From contig JACRMQ010000007.1 of NCBI GenBank assembly GCA_016214905.1, positions 567,695 to 631,694 on the forward strand: a DNA stretch of 64,000 nucleotides, given 5' to 3'. A program made the translations under genes and the position numbers. Origin of the DNA: Ignavibacteriales bacterium (GTDB lineage Bacteria; Bacteroidota; Ignavibacteria; UBA10030; SZUA-254). The notes beneath the pieces were generated by a model. That model was given only the letters and a program-made list of their open reading frames with translations, searched no databases and had not been told where the DNA came from. Shown piece after piece: positions 18,634 through 27,627 of the stretch (positions are counted from its first letter, which is position 1; each line of letters opens with the position of its first letter).

Positions 18634-18921
18634 ATGCAAAAAGAACTGGTGGTGCAAATCGTATATCCTAATCCTGTGAAGCCGGAGGGATTAGGATTTG
18701 ATTTGCCCGTAGATGCGTATGTAACTATAGAAGTATTCAATGAAAATGGTACAAGAGTTAAGTTGCTTTTTGAAAAAAAATCTATGGAAGCAGGAAAACA
18801 CATGATTAAATTCAACAAGCTCGATTTAAGCGCAGGTGATTATACATTTCGTATCACCGCCACCATTGGAGGTGAAAACTATAATGTAACAAAGCAATTA
18901 TTTTTAGAAGAAAGCATATAA
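18634..18921 (+). CDS. Small stand-alone protein resembling a T9SS sorting domain
   Basis: This 95-residue ORF has an excellent ribosome binding site (AAGAAGG at 18624-18630) and no signal peptide. Its sequence reads like the C-terminal sorting or FlgD-like Ig domain of T9SS cargo: YPNPV near residue 11, then DLPVDAYVTIEVFNENGT, EAGKHMIKF and SAGDYTFRITA, ending in a TKQLFLEE strand. Such domains normally end large secreted proteins, whereas here one is encoded alone, 22 bases before the ATG of a 965-residue T9SS cargo gene. It could be a cytoplasmic decoy, a chaperone-like companion or the remnant of a larger gene. The reading frame is intact and the start is well supported, so I consider it expressed. 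Function is not known. Confidence 0.65.
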   Translation: MQKELVVQIVYPNPVKPEGLGFDLPVDAYVTIEVFNENGTRVKLLFEKKSMEAGKHMIKFNKLDLSAGDYTFRITATIGGENYNVTKQLFLEESI

Positions 18922-18943
18922 AACATCAAAGAAAGGATTGATT

Positions 18944-21841
18944 ATGTTCTTCTCATCTGTAACAAACAAGCATTGGTTGTTAATACAACTTTTCCTAATT
19001 ACGTTTCTGCTTTCTGTCTCTGCATCTGCCCAGGATACACTCGACAACTGGGCATCCGCCACCAGCGGAACAAGCAACACTCTGCGAACAGTCTCTTTTT
19101 TCAACGCGGACACGGGCTTTGCGGCAGGCGGGGGAGTTATTATCCATACAACCGATGGCGGAAAACACTGGACTATGATTGACAGTGTGGTTGTAGCAGG
19201 TAAGATGCGAAAACTCTTTTCTGTCGAGAGCCATAACTCATCCCGTTCAAATAAAACCATCGCAGCGGGAGGTCCTGACACGCCAACGCCGTGCGAAGGT
19301 CTTCTGGTTGGTGATCTCGGCGAAATCTTCCAAACAACCGACTGCGGTTTTACATGGGCACAAATATCCAGCCCCACCTTCCTCAACTTACGGGGAATAA
19401 CCGACGATGGAGCGAATTATAATCCCGATGTAGTTTACGCCTGCGGTGATAGCGGTGTGGTTATTAAATCGACCGATGGAGGTAAAACATGGTTTACTCA
19501 AATAACCCCCACCTTATCGCGACTTAACACAATTACTTTCTGGAATCCTGACACCGGTATGGCAGCAGGTGAAAATGGAGTTATTATGCGTACAACGAAC
19601 GGCGGTACTACATGGACATTAAATCCAGACACGGGATTATCCGGTAGAATGCTTTCAAATATCATGATGGAGAACCATAACTCATCCACATCAAATGTCA
19701 GACCCTCAATTGCACCGGGAGAAGGTCATCTTGGCAACAGTGACGGCACTCTGCTTCGTACAACAGATTTTGGCGCCACATTTTCCCTCGTATCAACTGG
19801 CACATCTGAAAGTATAAATAGTATTGAGAGTGGGATTGGTTTCAATGGTTCTCTCATTGTTGGACTGACGATTTGCGGCAGCGGAGGGACGATATTGACC
19901 TCACCCGATGGCATCAACTGGACAAAACGCAATAGCCATACCACAAGTGATTTGTATGCTGTTGCCTCGGCGGCGATGGAAGATACGTCTGTTCCGCCTA
20001 ATCAGGTTTGCGTTGGCGCAGGTGGAACGTCAGTAGTAAACGAACCGCCGGCATTTGCCGTCTACCCGCCTGATCCGGGATGGTGCGCTGGAGAAACACA
20101 TACAATCTCATGGTCTGTAAATCCTCTCATCGCCAATGTTTCCATCGAAGTACGGGATGTGAACGCCCAGACAACCGCCGCAACAATTTCGGCAAGCACC
20201 CCGAACGACGGGAGCTTTTCCTGGAATATTCCACCACTTTTTCCTGCCGGTTCCTATGAGATATTTATCCACGATGTTGAGTGGAATGGTGGCTGGTCGT
20301 ATAGTCTTCCGTTTACCATTGGTTCATGCGACTGCAGAGCTCCGGTATTGGTTGATGTGAAAGATGTCCCGAACGACCAGGGTGGAAAAGTAACAGTTGC
20401 CTGGAATCAATCCTGCCTGGATGTACCGCCCAACCGTGTTATCACTTATTATTCAATTTGGCGCGGAGTTAATATGAGTGTATCGATGAAACAATTAAAA
20501 CTTATAACTCCGGAAATGATGTCAATAGATTTTTCTGGTAAAGGATATCGCAGTTTCAGTGGAACATACTGGGAATGGGTAGGAAATATGACGGCTCATT
20601 ATCTTGAACACTACAGTTACACAGCTTCCACACCATCCGATTCTAGCGGTGCTGGTAATCCGTATTATAAATTCTTTGTCTCAGCACAAACAGCTGATCC
20701 GTTCATATTTTGGGATTCGAATCCGGACAGCGGATATTCGGTAGATAATATTGCCCCATCCGCATTGGTGAATTCGCCGATAATAAAATCTCAAACAGGC
20801 TCTTCTGTAACACTCGCCTGGCAGAACAATCCGGATAATCCTGATATTATGAGGTATGATATTTATCGCACCACTGAGACCTCTTTAATGGCAAAGCAAA
20901 CGACTGAAAAAATTGGTGAAACATCTGACACGAGTTATACCGATAATGCGATGATACCGAACAAAATTAATGTTTATACAGTGATTGCAGTTGATATACA
21001 TGGCAATGAAAGTCCGGCATCACCGCCAATATCCGTTACACCATTGAGTACAACAATGCAGATATCATATATCAATCGGTGGAATCTTGTATCTGTTCCG
21101 ATGACTATGAACAATTATGATAAATCGTTCATATATCCTACTGCAATAAGCAGTGCGTTCGGTTATGTGAGTGATTATCAGTCACAGACTACACTTGAAC
21201 GCGGTGTGGGATATTGGGTAAAATTTAGCAATGCGCAAGATGTATCGATGACCGGAGGATTAACAACTGATGTAACGGTTACAGTTCACACTGGTTGGAA
21301 TCTAATCGGATCAATCTCGTCCCCGGTAGATGTTTCGAAGATAACATCTACTCAATCGAACATGATAACTTCACAGTTCTTTGGTTATAACGGAAGTTAC
21401 GAAACTGTCAGTACTATTGAACCCGGTAAAGGTTATTGGGTTAAAGTAAACCAGTCTGGAACGCTTACGATATCTTCTTCCTTGGCAAACATTTCGGCAA
21501 GTAATAAGATAAAAATTCAACCGACATCGGAGATGCCTCCATTCTCTCCGGCACCTGATGCGGAAGATTTGAGACCGCAAACATTTGGTCTTTCTCAAAA
21601 CTATCCAAACCCGTTCAATCCGGTCACGGTCATCAGTTATCAGCTTCCGGCAGATATATATGTGATGCTGAAGATATATGATGTTATTGGGCAGGAGGTA
21701 GCGACATTGGTGAACGGGTTACAGACAGCCGGTTACAAATCCGTTACCTGGGATGCGAATAATGTTCCAAGCGGAATGTACTTTTACAAGCTCAGCGCTG
21801 GAGATTTTTTGGATATGAAGAAGATGGTGTTGTTGAAATAA
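18944..21841 (+). CDS. T9SS-secreted YCF48/BNR-repeat protein with FN3-like domains
   Basis: The 965-residue secreted protein starts at ATG 18944, with AAGGA at 18933-18937; the TTG at 18938 is less likely. After the signal peptide (ending SASAQ) residues about 30-370 contain four to five propeller repeats of the YCF48/BNR type (pattern ADTGFAAGGGVIIHTTDGGKHW and FWNPDTGMAAGENGVIMRTT). Two fibronectin-type segments follow (about 465-705), then a WNLVSVP module (about 708-850) shared with two other proteins here, and a C-terminal T9SS type A sorting domain beginning FGLSQNYPNPFNPVTVISY and ending KKMVLLK. Such proteins are exported through the outer membrane by T9SS and often anchored on the surface. 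No enzyme motif is visible, so a binding or structural role is likely. A strong hairpin follows at 21858-21907. Confidence 0.9.
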   Translation: MFFSSVTNKHWLLIQLFLITFLLSVSASAQDTLDNWASATSGTSNTLRTVSFFNADTGFAAGGGVIIHTTDGGKHWTMIDSVVVAGKMRKLFSVESHNSSRSNKTIAAGGPDTPTPCEGLLVGDLGEIFQTTDCGFTWAQISSPTFLNLRGITDDGANYNPDVVYACGDSGVVIKSTDGGKTWFTQITPTLSRLNTITFWNPDTGMAAGENGVIMRTTNGGTTWTLNPDTGLSGRMLSNIMMENHNSSTSNVRPSIAPGEGHLGNSDGTLLRTTDFGATFSLVSTGTSESINSIESGIGFNGSLIVGLTICGSGGTILTSPDGINWTKRNSHTTSDLYAVASAAMEDTSVPPNQVCVGAGGTSVVNEPPAFAVYPPDPGWCAGETHTISWSVNPLIANVSIEVRDVNAQTTAATISASTPNDGSFSWNIPPLFPAGSYEIFIHDVEWNGGWSYSLPFTIGSCDCRAPVLVDVKDVPNDQGGKVTVAWNQSCLDVPPNRVITYYSIWRGVNMSVSMKQLKLITPEMMSIDFSGKGYRSFSGTYWEWVGNMTAHYLEHYSYTASTPSDSSGAGNPYYKFFVSAQTADPFIFWDSNPDSGYSVDNIAPSALVNSPIIKSQTGSSVTLAWQNNPDNPDIMRYDIYRTTETSLMAKQTTEKIGETSDTSYTDNAMIPNKINVYTVIAVDIHGNESPASPPISVTPLSTTMQISYINRWNLVSVPMTMNNYDKSFIYPTAISSAFGYVSDYQSQTTLERGVGYWVKFSNAQDVSMTGGLTTDVTVTVHTGWNLIGSISSPVDVSKITSTQSNMITSQFFGYNGSYETVSTIEPGKGYWVKVNQSGTLTISSSLANISASNKIKIQPTSEMPPFSPAPDAEDLRPQTFGLSQNYPNPFNPVTVISYQLPADIYVMLKIYDVIGQEVATLVNGLQTAGYKSVTWDANNVPSGMYFYKLSAGDFLDMKKMVLLK

Positions 21842-21857
21842 CAAATCTATAAACTTG

Positions 21858-21907
21858 CTGAGAGAGAGTTTCTCGACATTACGATAGCTGAGGAACTCTC
21901 TCGTCAG
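21858..21907 (+). terminator. Long hairpin after the YCF48-type cargo gene
   Basis: Arms 21858-21874 (CTGAGAGAGAGTTTCTC) and 21890-21907 pair over about 17 positions with one bulged G and one G-T pair. It starts 17 bases after the stop codon. There is no T-run, so it may act as an RNA-stabilising or factor-assisted terminator structure. Confidence 0.5.
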
Positions 21908-21932
21908 GTGAAACTATGAATTTTAAAAATGA

Positions 21933-22053
21933 CAATTGAACTACCGTTTAATTTATTCCCGCCAAAGGCGGGCGAGAGTTCAATACTCCGCCCCTTGGGG
22001 CGGTTAAGATTTCTTTTTCGATGCCCCGCTGCTTGCGGCGGGGTAGTTCATTG
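21933..22053. repeat. Multi-branched palindromic element (outer stem with three inner hairpins)
   Basis: An outer inverted repeat, centred on GAACTACC (21938-21945) and GGTAGTTC (22042-22049) and extendable to CAATTGAACTACC / GGTAGTTCATTG, encloses three GC-rich hairpins: CCCGCC-AAA-GGCGGG (21958-21972), CCGCCCCTTGGGGCGG (21988-22003) and a 9-bp stem at 22024-22043 with a 2-base loop. The third hairpin slightly competes with the outer stem. The high GC against an AT-rich background suggests a REP/MITE-like element. Confidence 0.6.
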
Positions 22054-22145
22054 TTTAATACATAATATACTTTGGAGTGGTTTATGAAAAACAAAACCCA
22101 AAATAGATTCACTATTTTACTAACGATTTTATAGGAGTTTTTACC

Positions 22146-25100
22146 ATGAAGCTACGTTACGTTTTTTCACTCGCTGTCATCTGCATTCTCGTAAGTGGCA
22201 CGACTAACTCTTCGCTGTTTGCACAAGTCAGCTTCGCACCAGCGGTAGATTACGTTGCGGGATACATCCCAATGTCAGTGGCAATCGGGGATCTAAATGG
22301 AGACGGAAAGTTAGACCTTGCTGTAGCAAATGAAGGCAGCGGTAACGTCTCCGTGCTATTAGGAAACGGAGATGGCACATTTCAGACGGCGAAAAATTTC
22401 AATACAGGAACGTATCCACGCTCAGTGGCAATCGGGGATCTGAATGGAGACGGCTTCTTAGACCTTGCTGTAGCAAATTCAAGCAGCGGTAACGTCTCCG
22501 TGCTGTTAGGAGACGGGACTGGCTCATTTGGAGCGGCAACAAATTTCAGCGCTGGAGTAGGTCCTTACTCAGTGGCAATCGCTGATCTGAATGGAGACGG
22601 CTCCTTAGACCTTGCCGTGGCAAATTTTAGTAGCCTCGGCCCCATCTCTGTGTTATTGGGAAACGGAGATGGCACATTCCTGCCAGCACAAAATGTCAGC
22701 GCGGGAACAAGGCCAATCTCGGTGGCAACCGGATACCTGAACGCAGACGGCTTCTTAGACCTTGCCGTGGCAGATTATGATTACAACGGCACCGTCTCTG
22801 TGCGGTTGGGAAACGGAGATGGCACATTCTTGTCAGCACCAGATGTCAGTGTGGGATCATACCCTTTCTCAGTGGCAATCGGGGATCTGAATGGAGACGG
22901 TTTTTTAGACCTTGCCGTGGCAAATTTTAGCAGCAATCACGTCTCTGTTCTGTTGGGATATGGGGACGGCACATTTCAGGCGGCAAAAAATTTCAGTGTA
23001 CCAGGAGGTCAACGCTCAGTTGCAATCGGCGATCTGAATTGTGACGGAAAGTTAGACCTTGCCATGGCAAGGACAGCCCAATATACCAGCCAAAATGTCT
23101 ATGTGCTTTTGGGAGATGGAACTGGCTCATTCGGTACGGCGATGAATTTCCACTGTGGGAAAAATTCTTCGTCTGTCGCAATCGATGATCTGAACAAGGA
23201 TGGAACGTTAGACCTTGCCGTAACAAATAAGATGGGCGGAGTTTCGATCCTCCTGAACAAGACGGTCTGCCCTGCAACTCAATGCGTACCGCCTCCTTCA
23301 GGCATGGTCGGCTGGTGGTCCGGCGATAACAACACCAATGATCTTTCTTCAAATCATAATAACGGTACACTCCATGGAACTGCCGCATATACGAGTGGAA
23401 AAGTCAGTGGGGCGTTCGACCTTTCGGTAGGCAGTCCGTATGTTTTGGCACCATCTATTGATGCGCAGAATTTTGGGACGGGAGATTTTTCGATTGATGC
23501 CTGGATCCTGAATAAAGATAGTACTCTCTTTGGTACATATTCCATTATAGATAAACGTACGCACGATAGTTCTCAACTGTATGTGGGCTATTTGTTCTTT
23601 CTGTATGAGGGACACCTATCATTACAGTTAGCCGATGGTATTGGGAATCCTTCCTTCTCGAATTATAGTGTAGACCCAGTTGATCCGAACGTATCCGATG
23701 GTGCCTGGCACTTTGTCAGCGTAACGGTAGATCGAGACAGTCTCATTTCGTTTTATATTGATGGCGCCTTAGTCAGGACGCGAAGCCCGCTCGATCGGAC
23801 CGGCTCCCTCACTAATTCAGGTAATGTATGCATCGGCTCTGAATCGTTTAACCCGGGATCGTTCTTCAATGGATATTTGGATGAGGTTGAGTTGTTTAAT
23901 CGTGTTCTCACGCAGGATGATATTTCGAGTATCTACAACGCCGGGAGTGCAGGGAAGTGCAAAACACCACTGCCTTCGACCGGCTCCATCTGCGGCTATA
24001 AGTTCAATGATGCAAATGGTAACGGTATACTTGATTCCACGGAAACAAAAATTGGCAACTGGATTATCAATTATTCTGGACCTGTATCAGGTACCATCAT
24101 TACCGATACAACAGGAAATTACTGCTTGACGAATCTACCCACAGGCACATACACATTGTGTGAAACTCTTCAAGTAGGGTGGACACCGACAACTCCCACG
24201 TGTCAAGAAGTTCTAGTTGGTGCTGGACAAACCGTGACTGTTATTTTCGGAAATCAACCTACTCCGCAGGGATTCTGTCCTGGAAATATTCTTCAAAATG
24301 GTGACTTTACCACGGGATTAATGCCAGGAGCCATGCCCTCTCCGGGCCAGGTAAGCAACTGGATAAGTGCATACCGTACACCTGATGTAGCCATTGATAG
24401 CGGATGCGGAGATATCGGTTTCATTAATATGTGGGGAAATAAAATTGTTGGAGAAGCAATCCAGCAACAACTACCGTCGGGCGGACATATTAAGAAAGAC
24501 CACTTGTACAGAATTCAACTCTGTTACAAATGGGCTCCGCCAAATAATAATCGTCCCTATCCTGTTTCAATTAAAGTCCGTGCATCCGTCGGACCACTGC
24601 TGGGACCTGTAGGTGGAATTGAAATGGCACTCACATCGCCGACATATTCTACCGCATGGATTACTTCACCCCAAATGACTTGGGTTGCAGATAACGATTA
24701 TTACTATGTCACTGTAAGTGCAGAGAATCAGTCTTCGGTTAACCATGGTGATTCAACTTCTACAGGTCAGGTAGATAGAATTTGTATTGAAGACCTTGGA
24801 ACAGTACCTAATGGAAGTATTTGCGGAACAAAGTTTCTCGACCTCGATGGAGATTGTGAGCGGGACACTAATGAAACAGGTCTCGGCGGCTGGTTGATTA
24901 AACTCGACCCATTGGGTTACTATGCAACAACGGATTCCGGTGGATACTATTGCTTTTCAGACGTGCCACAGGGCAATTATACACTAAGCGAAGTGTTGAA
25001 AAATGGATGGATACAAACATGTCCCGTTTCTGGAAGTTATAGTGTAACATTGCTTCCGGGTCAATATCAAACAGGATTCAATTTCGGCAATAAGCTCGCA

Positions 25101-26696
25101 GCGGGTGTACAAGACCTGACAATTCAACTTGCAGCAGGAACTGCTAGACCTGGATTTGAGAAACAGTTTGCTATCTCATATTCGAATGCCGGCTCGGTTA
25201 CTGTCAACTCAATTACGGTAAAATTCTCATTGCCAGCGGATGTGAATTATGTTTCAAGCAATCCCTCTGGTACTTACAATTCAAGCACGCACTCTGTTAC
25301 ATGGAACGTAGGTACGTTAAATCCGGGTAATGCTGGATGGATTACTATTGTTGGACAGGTGAAAATCGTACCACTGGGCACAACGCTGACAAGCTGTGCA
25401 ACAATCGAGCCCGCAATAGAAGATGTTGCGCCACAGAATAATACTGCATGTGAAACACAAGTTGTCCGAGGATCATGGGATCCAAACGACAAAGCCGTTG
25501 CACCGACAGGAGTTGGCTCCAGCCACATTGTAAGTAACAATGATGTATTAACATATCAGATTCGATTTCAGAACACTGGTACTGATACTGCATTTACCAT
25601 TGTCATCGGAGATATACTTGACCAAAATCTTGACCTCAGTACTTTACAAACTGGCGCAAGCAGTCATCCATACACTTATCAAATTGTTAACGGCAGAGAG
25701 TTGTGGTTTACGTTTAGTAATATTCTATTACCCGACAGCAATGTCAATGAACCCGGCAGTCATGGATTTGTATGGTTCCAGGTTGCACCGAAATCGTCGC
25801 TACCAAATGGCACCAACATTTCTAATAGCGCTTCAATCTATTTTGATTTCAATTTTCCTGTTCTAACCAACACTGTTTCCAACTGCATCGGAACTATAAC
25901 GACAATTAACGTTCAACAGCGGTGGAACATGGTCTCTGTTCCTGTTCTTGTATCGGATTTTAGTAAGTCAGCACTCTTTCCAACGGCAGCGAGCAACGCC
26001 TTTGCTTATGAAGGCGGTTACCTTATGAAAGATACGCTTGAAAGAGGCAAAGGGTACTGGTTGAAATTTGATGAACCACAAACTATTCAAATAGACGGAA
26101 TTATTGAATTCCCTGATTGTACTATGACTGTTATGAAGGGATGGAACATGATTGGCTCAACAAGTCGCCCGATACCGAGATCGGATATTATTCTTTATCC
26201 TGAGTCTTTAGCGGTATCAAAATTTTTTGGTTATCACAACAGTTATTATGTGTCAGACACGATTCAACCAGGTAGTGCATATTGGGTCAAGGCAAATCTA
26301 GACGGAATAATAGCATTAAAAGAAAGCATGGAGACGAGGACATCCCATCAGGCTAAAATATTGTTTACCGATGAATTGCCGCCGCCGCCGCCGGATGAAG
26401 GAATACTTGCATTCCCGGGAAAGGAACTCCCAAAGAAATTTACATTGGGACAGAACTATCCGAATCCGTTTAATCCAACAACCGTTATTCAGTATGAGTT
26501 ACCTGTACAATCGCATGTTACTTTGAGCGTATACAATATAATGGGTCAGCGTGTTGCGGTACTCGTTGATCAGGTGCAAGATGCCGGATATCGTGAAGCA
26601 ACCTTCGATGGAAGTAAATTCTCCAGCGGTGTTTACTTCTATCGTTTGCAAGCAGGATCATTTATCGACACAAAGAAATTATTGCTTCTGAAATGA
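22146..26696 (+). CDS. T9SS-secreted giant protein: FG-GAP/VCBS repeats, LamG-like, SdrD-B-like and DUF7619-like domains
   Basis: This 1516-residue secreted protein has a strong ribosome binding site (AGGAG at 22133-22137) and signal peptide ending LFAQ. Residues about 35-373 hold seven FG-GAP/VCBS repeats, each with a calcium-binding loop (SVAIGDLNGDGKLDLAVAN), forming an integrin-like propeller. A LamG/concanavalin-like domain follows (about 385-610; GMVGWWSGDNNTNDLS and FNGYLDEVELFNRVL), then two SdrD-B-like modules (GSICGYKFNDANGNGILD; GSICGTKFLDLDGDCERD) separated by a carbohydrate-binding-like stretch, a DUF11-like region, and a DPNDK...FQNTGTDTAF domain (about 1115-1250). A WNMVSVP module and a T9SS type A sorting domain (FTLGQNYPNPFNPTTVIQY) finish it. 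It is probably a surface adhesin or polysaccharide-binding protein; no catalytic motif is seen. A strong terminator follows at 26761. Confidence 0.9.
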   Translation: MKLRYVFSLAVICILVSGTTNSSLFAQVSFAPAVDYVAGYIPMSVAIGDLNGDGKLDLAVANEGSGNVSVLLGNGDGTFQTAKNFNTGTYPRSVAIGDLNGDGFLDLAVANSSSGNVSVLLGDGTGSFGAATNFSAGVGPYSVAIADLNGDGSLDLAVANFSSLGPISVLLGNGDGTFLPAQNVSAGTRPISVATGYLNADGFLDLAVADYDYNGTVSVRLGNGDGTFLSAPDVSVGSYPFSVAIGDLNGDGFLDLAVANFSSNHVSVLLGYGDGTFQAAKNFSVPGGQRSVAIGDLNCDGKLDLAMARTAQYTSQNVYVLLGDGTGSFGTAMNFHCGKNSSSVAIDDLNKDGTLDLAVTNKMGGVSILLNKTVCPATQCVPPPSGMVGWWSGDNNTNDLSSNHNNGTLHGTAAYTSGKVSGAFDLSVGSPYVLAPSIDAQNFGTGDFSIDAWILNKDSTLFGTYSIIDKRTHDSSQLYVGYLFFLYEGHLSLQLADGIGNPSFSNYSVDPVDPNVSDGAWHFVSVTVDRDSLISFYIDGALVRTRSPLDRTGSLTNSGNVCIGSESFNPGSFFNGYLDEVELFNRVLTQDDISSIYNAGSAGKCKTPLPSTGSICGYKFNDANGNGILDSTETKIGNWIINYSGPVSGTIITDTTGNYCLTNLPTGTYTLCETLQVGWTPTTPTCQEVLVGAGQTVTVIFGNQPTPQGFCPGNILQNGDFTTGLMPGAMPSPGQVSNWISAYRTPDVAIDSGCGDIGFINMWGNKIVGEAIQQQLPSGGHIKKDHLYRIQLCYKWAPPNNNRPYPVSIKVRASVGPLLGPVGGIEMALTSPTYSTAWITSPQMTWVADNDYYYVTVSAENQSSVNHGDSTSTGQVDRICIEDLGTVPNGSICGTKFLDLDGDCERDTNETGLGGWLIKLDPLGYYATTDSGGYYCFSDVPQGNYTLSEVLKNGWIQTCPVSGSYSVTLLPGQYQTGFNFGNKLAAGVQDLTIQLAAGTARPGFEKQFAISYSNAGSVTVNSITVKFSLPADVNYVSSNPSGTYNSSTHSVTWNVGTLNPGNAGWITIVGQVKIVPLGTTLTSCATIEPAIEDVAPQNNTACETQVVRGSWDPNDKAVAPTGVGSSHIVSNNDVLTYQIRFQNTGTDTAFTIVIGDILDQNLDLSTLQTGASSHPYTYQIVNGRELWFTFSNILLPDSNVNEPGSHGFVWFQVAPKSSLPNGTNISNSASIYFDFNFPVLTNTVSNCIGTITTINVQQRWNMVSVPVLVSDFSKSALFPTAASNAFAYEGGYLMKDTLERGKGYWLKFDEPQTIQIDGIIEFPDCTMTVMKGWNMIGSTSRPIPRSDIILYPESLAVSKFFGYHNSYYVSDTIQPGSAYWVKANLDGIIALKESMETRTSHQAKILFTDELPPPPPDEGILAFPGKELPKKFTLGQNYPNPFNPTTVIQYELPVQSHVTLSVYNIMGQRVAVLVDQVQDAGYREATFDGSKFSSGVYFYRLQAGSFIDTKKLLLLK

Positions 26697-26760
26697 TTGG
26701 CAATCTTATGAGCCAATTTGTGTGTGCATGAGAGATCAGTGATTTCATGAACGAAGCAAT

Positions 26761-26792
26761 CGGCGCCAAGCGAGGGGTGGCGCCGTTTTTTA
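26761..26792 (+). terminator. Rho-independent terminator of the FG-GAP cargo gene
   Basis: CGGCGCCA (26761-26768) pairs perfectly with TGGCGCCG (26778-26785) around a 9-base loop and is followed by six T residues and TATT. It lies 64 bases after the stop codon. Confidence 0.9.
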
Positions 26793-26887
26793 TTCTCGTG
26801 GTTAAAACGATAATGATGGTGGGAACAAAATCAATATTTGACAATTCCAATTTTTTTAGGTAAAAGTAGTTTTCGTAGGGCAGGTTA

Positions 26888-26962
26888 TAAAATTTACGAC
26901 GTATGGAATTGTGATTCTATTCTTGCAGGCAACGGATGATAGTGTTCAGTAGGAATTCAATT
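26888..26962 (+). pseudogene. Duplicated 3' end of the DUF4153 gene
   Basis: These 75 bases match 9121-9195 with four substitutions and no gaps, covering the last 20 codons of the DUF4153 gene, its stop codon and ten bases beyond. The copied frame would read KFTTYGIVILFLQATDDSVQ and a stop. Nothing upstream resembles the rest of the gene, so it is a fragment. It may mark one edge of an old duplication or insertion. Confidence 0.8.
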
Positions 26963-27040
26963 GTCCATCACCAAACAATAAAAACAAAAAAATCCGACAC
27001 TTTGCTGGACTCCTATGTTTTAGTAGCGGGGTTAGTAAAC

Positions 27041-27069
27041 AAAAAAGGCTCTGAATTTTCTTCAGAGCC
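27041..27069 (-). terminator. Minus-strand rho-independent terminator-like hairpin, copy 2
   Basis: On the minus strand GGCTCTGAA-GAAAA-TTCAGAGCC is a perfect 9-bp stem followed by TTTTTTG. It is a near-copy of 13467-13496. There is no minus-strand gene to its right that it could end, only the tRNA-end-like tag. Confidence 0.65.
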
Positions 27070-27077
27070 CAAATCCA

Positions 27078-27096
27078 GTAGCGGGGGCACGCGATG
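27078..27096 (-). repeat. GTAGCGGGGGCACGCGATG tag, copy 2 (tRNA 3'-end-like)
   Basis: One base different from 13556-13574. On the minus strand it reads TGCCCCCGCTAC and then, 8 bases on, the terminator hairpin, exactly the arrangement at the end of a tRNA gene, but no tRNA body is present. A related TAGCGGGG also occurs at about 27022. Confidence 0.45.
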
Positions 27097-27627
27097 CACA
27101 TGATAGAAAGATAATCTCATTACCGGAAGAGCTTTTTTTCTACCCAATTATAGAAAATTTACATTAAGTTTAGCTAAATATGAACAATTCTGCGTCCGAG
27201 ATAAAAAACCTTCCAAAGTTTACCAATATAGCAAAATTCTAGTTTCACAAGATCTCTGCTTACCGATACCTTGGCTGTCGGACACATCTTTCGTCCTTGA
27301 TATCCGTTCCGATACTCTTCCAAGAGTCGATATCTCACCTGTTGTGGTTGGTAATATACGAGATCGCTATGGTAGATCGAATTAACAGAAATTCCTAAAT
27401 CTCAGGTGACTTCGGTTGCTTTACGACATCTTTCGCTTACTAAACGGACTGCCTACATCTTGAAATGTTGATCAAATCTTCTAATTTTCCTGATTTCTTG
27501 TTTTATCCCGGGCTTCTCATTTTCTCTAATTGTACTGGCTTTTCATTCTATCTTAAAATCGGGGGCAAGATTAATGTGCTTTTCAAAATGATTGATAAAT
27601 GATTAAAACATTTGTAAATTTACATAT

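Larger units (their letters stand above)
26697..27627. other. Gene-free 0.93-kb intergenic region
   Basis: It contains a strong terminator (26761-26792), a copy of the DUF4153 gene 3' end (26888-26962), an extra TAGCGGGG near 27022, a minus-strand terminator hairpin (27041-27069) and a tRNA-end-like tag (27078-27096). From 27100 to 27627 I see no gene, RNA or repeat; it presumably carries the promoter of the LAL regulator. Confidence 0.6.

Noticed and set aside
25274..25593. Two overlapping minus-strand frames of 82-88 codons inside the FG-GAP cargo gene
   Set aside because: Shadows of the coding strand without start signals or family patterns.
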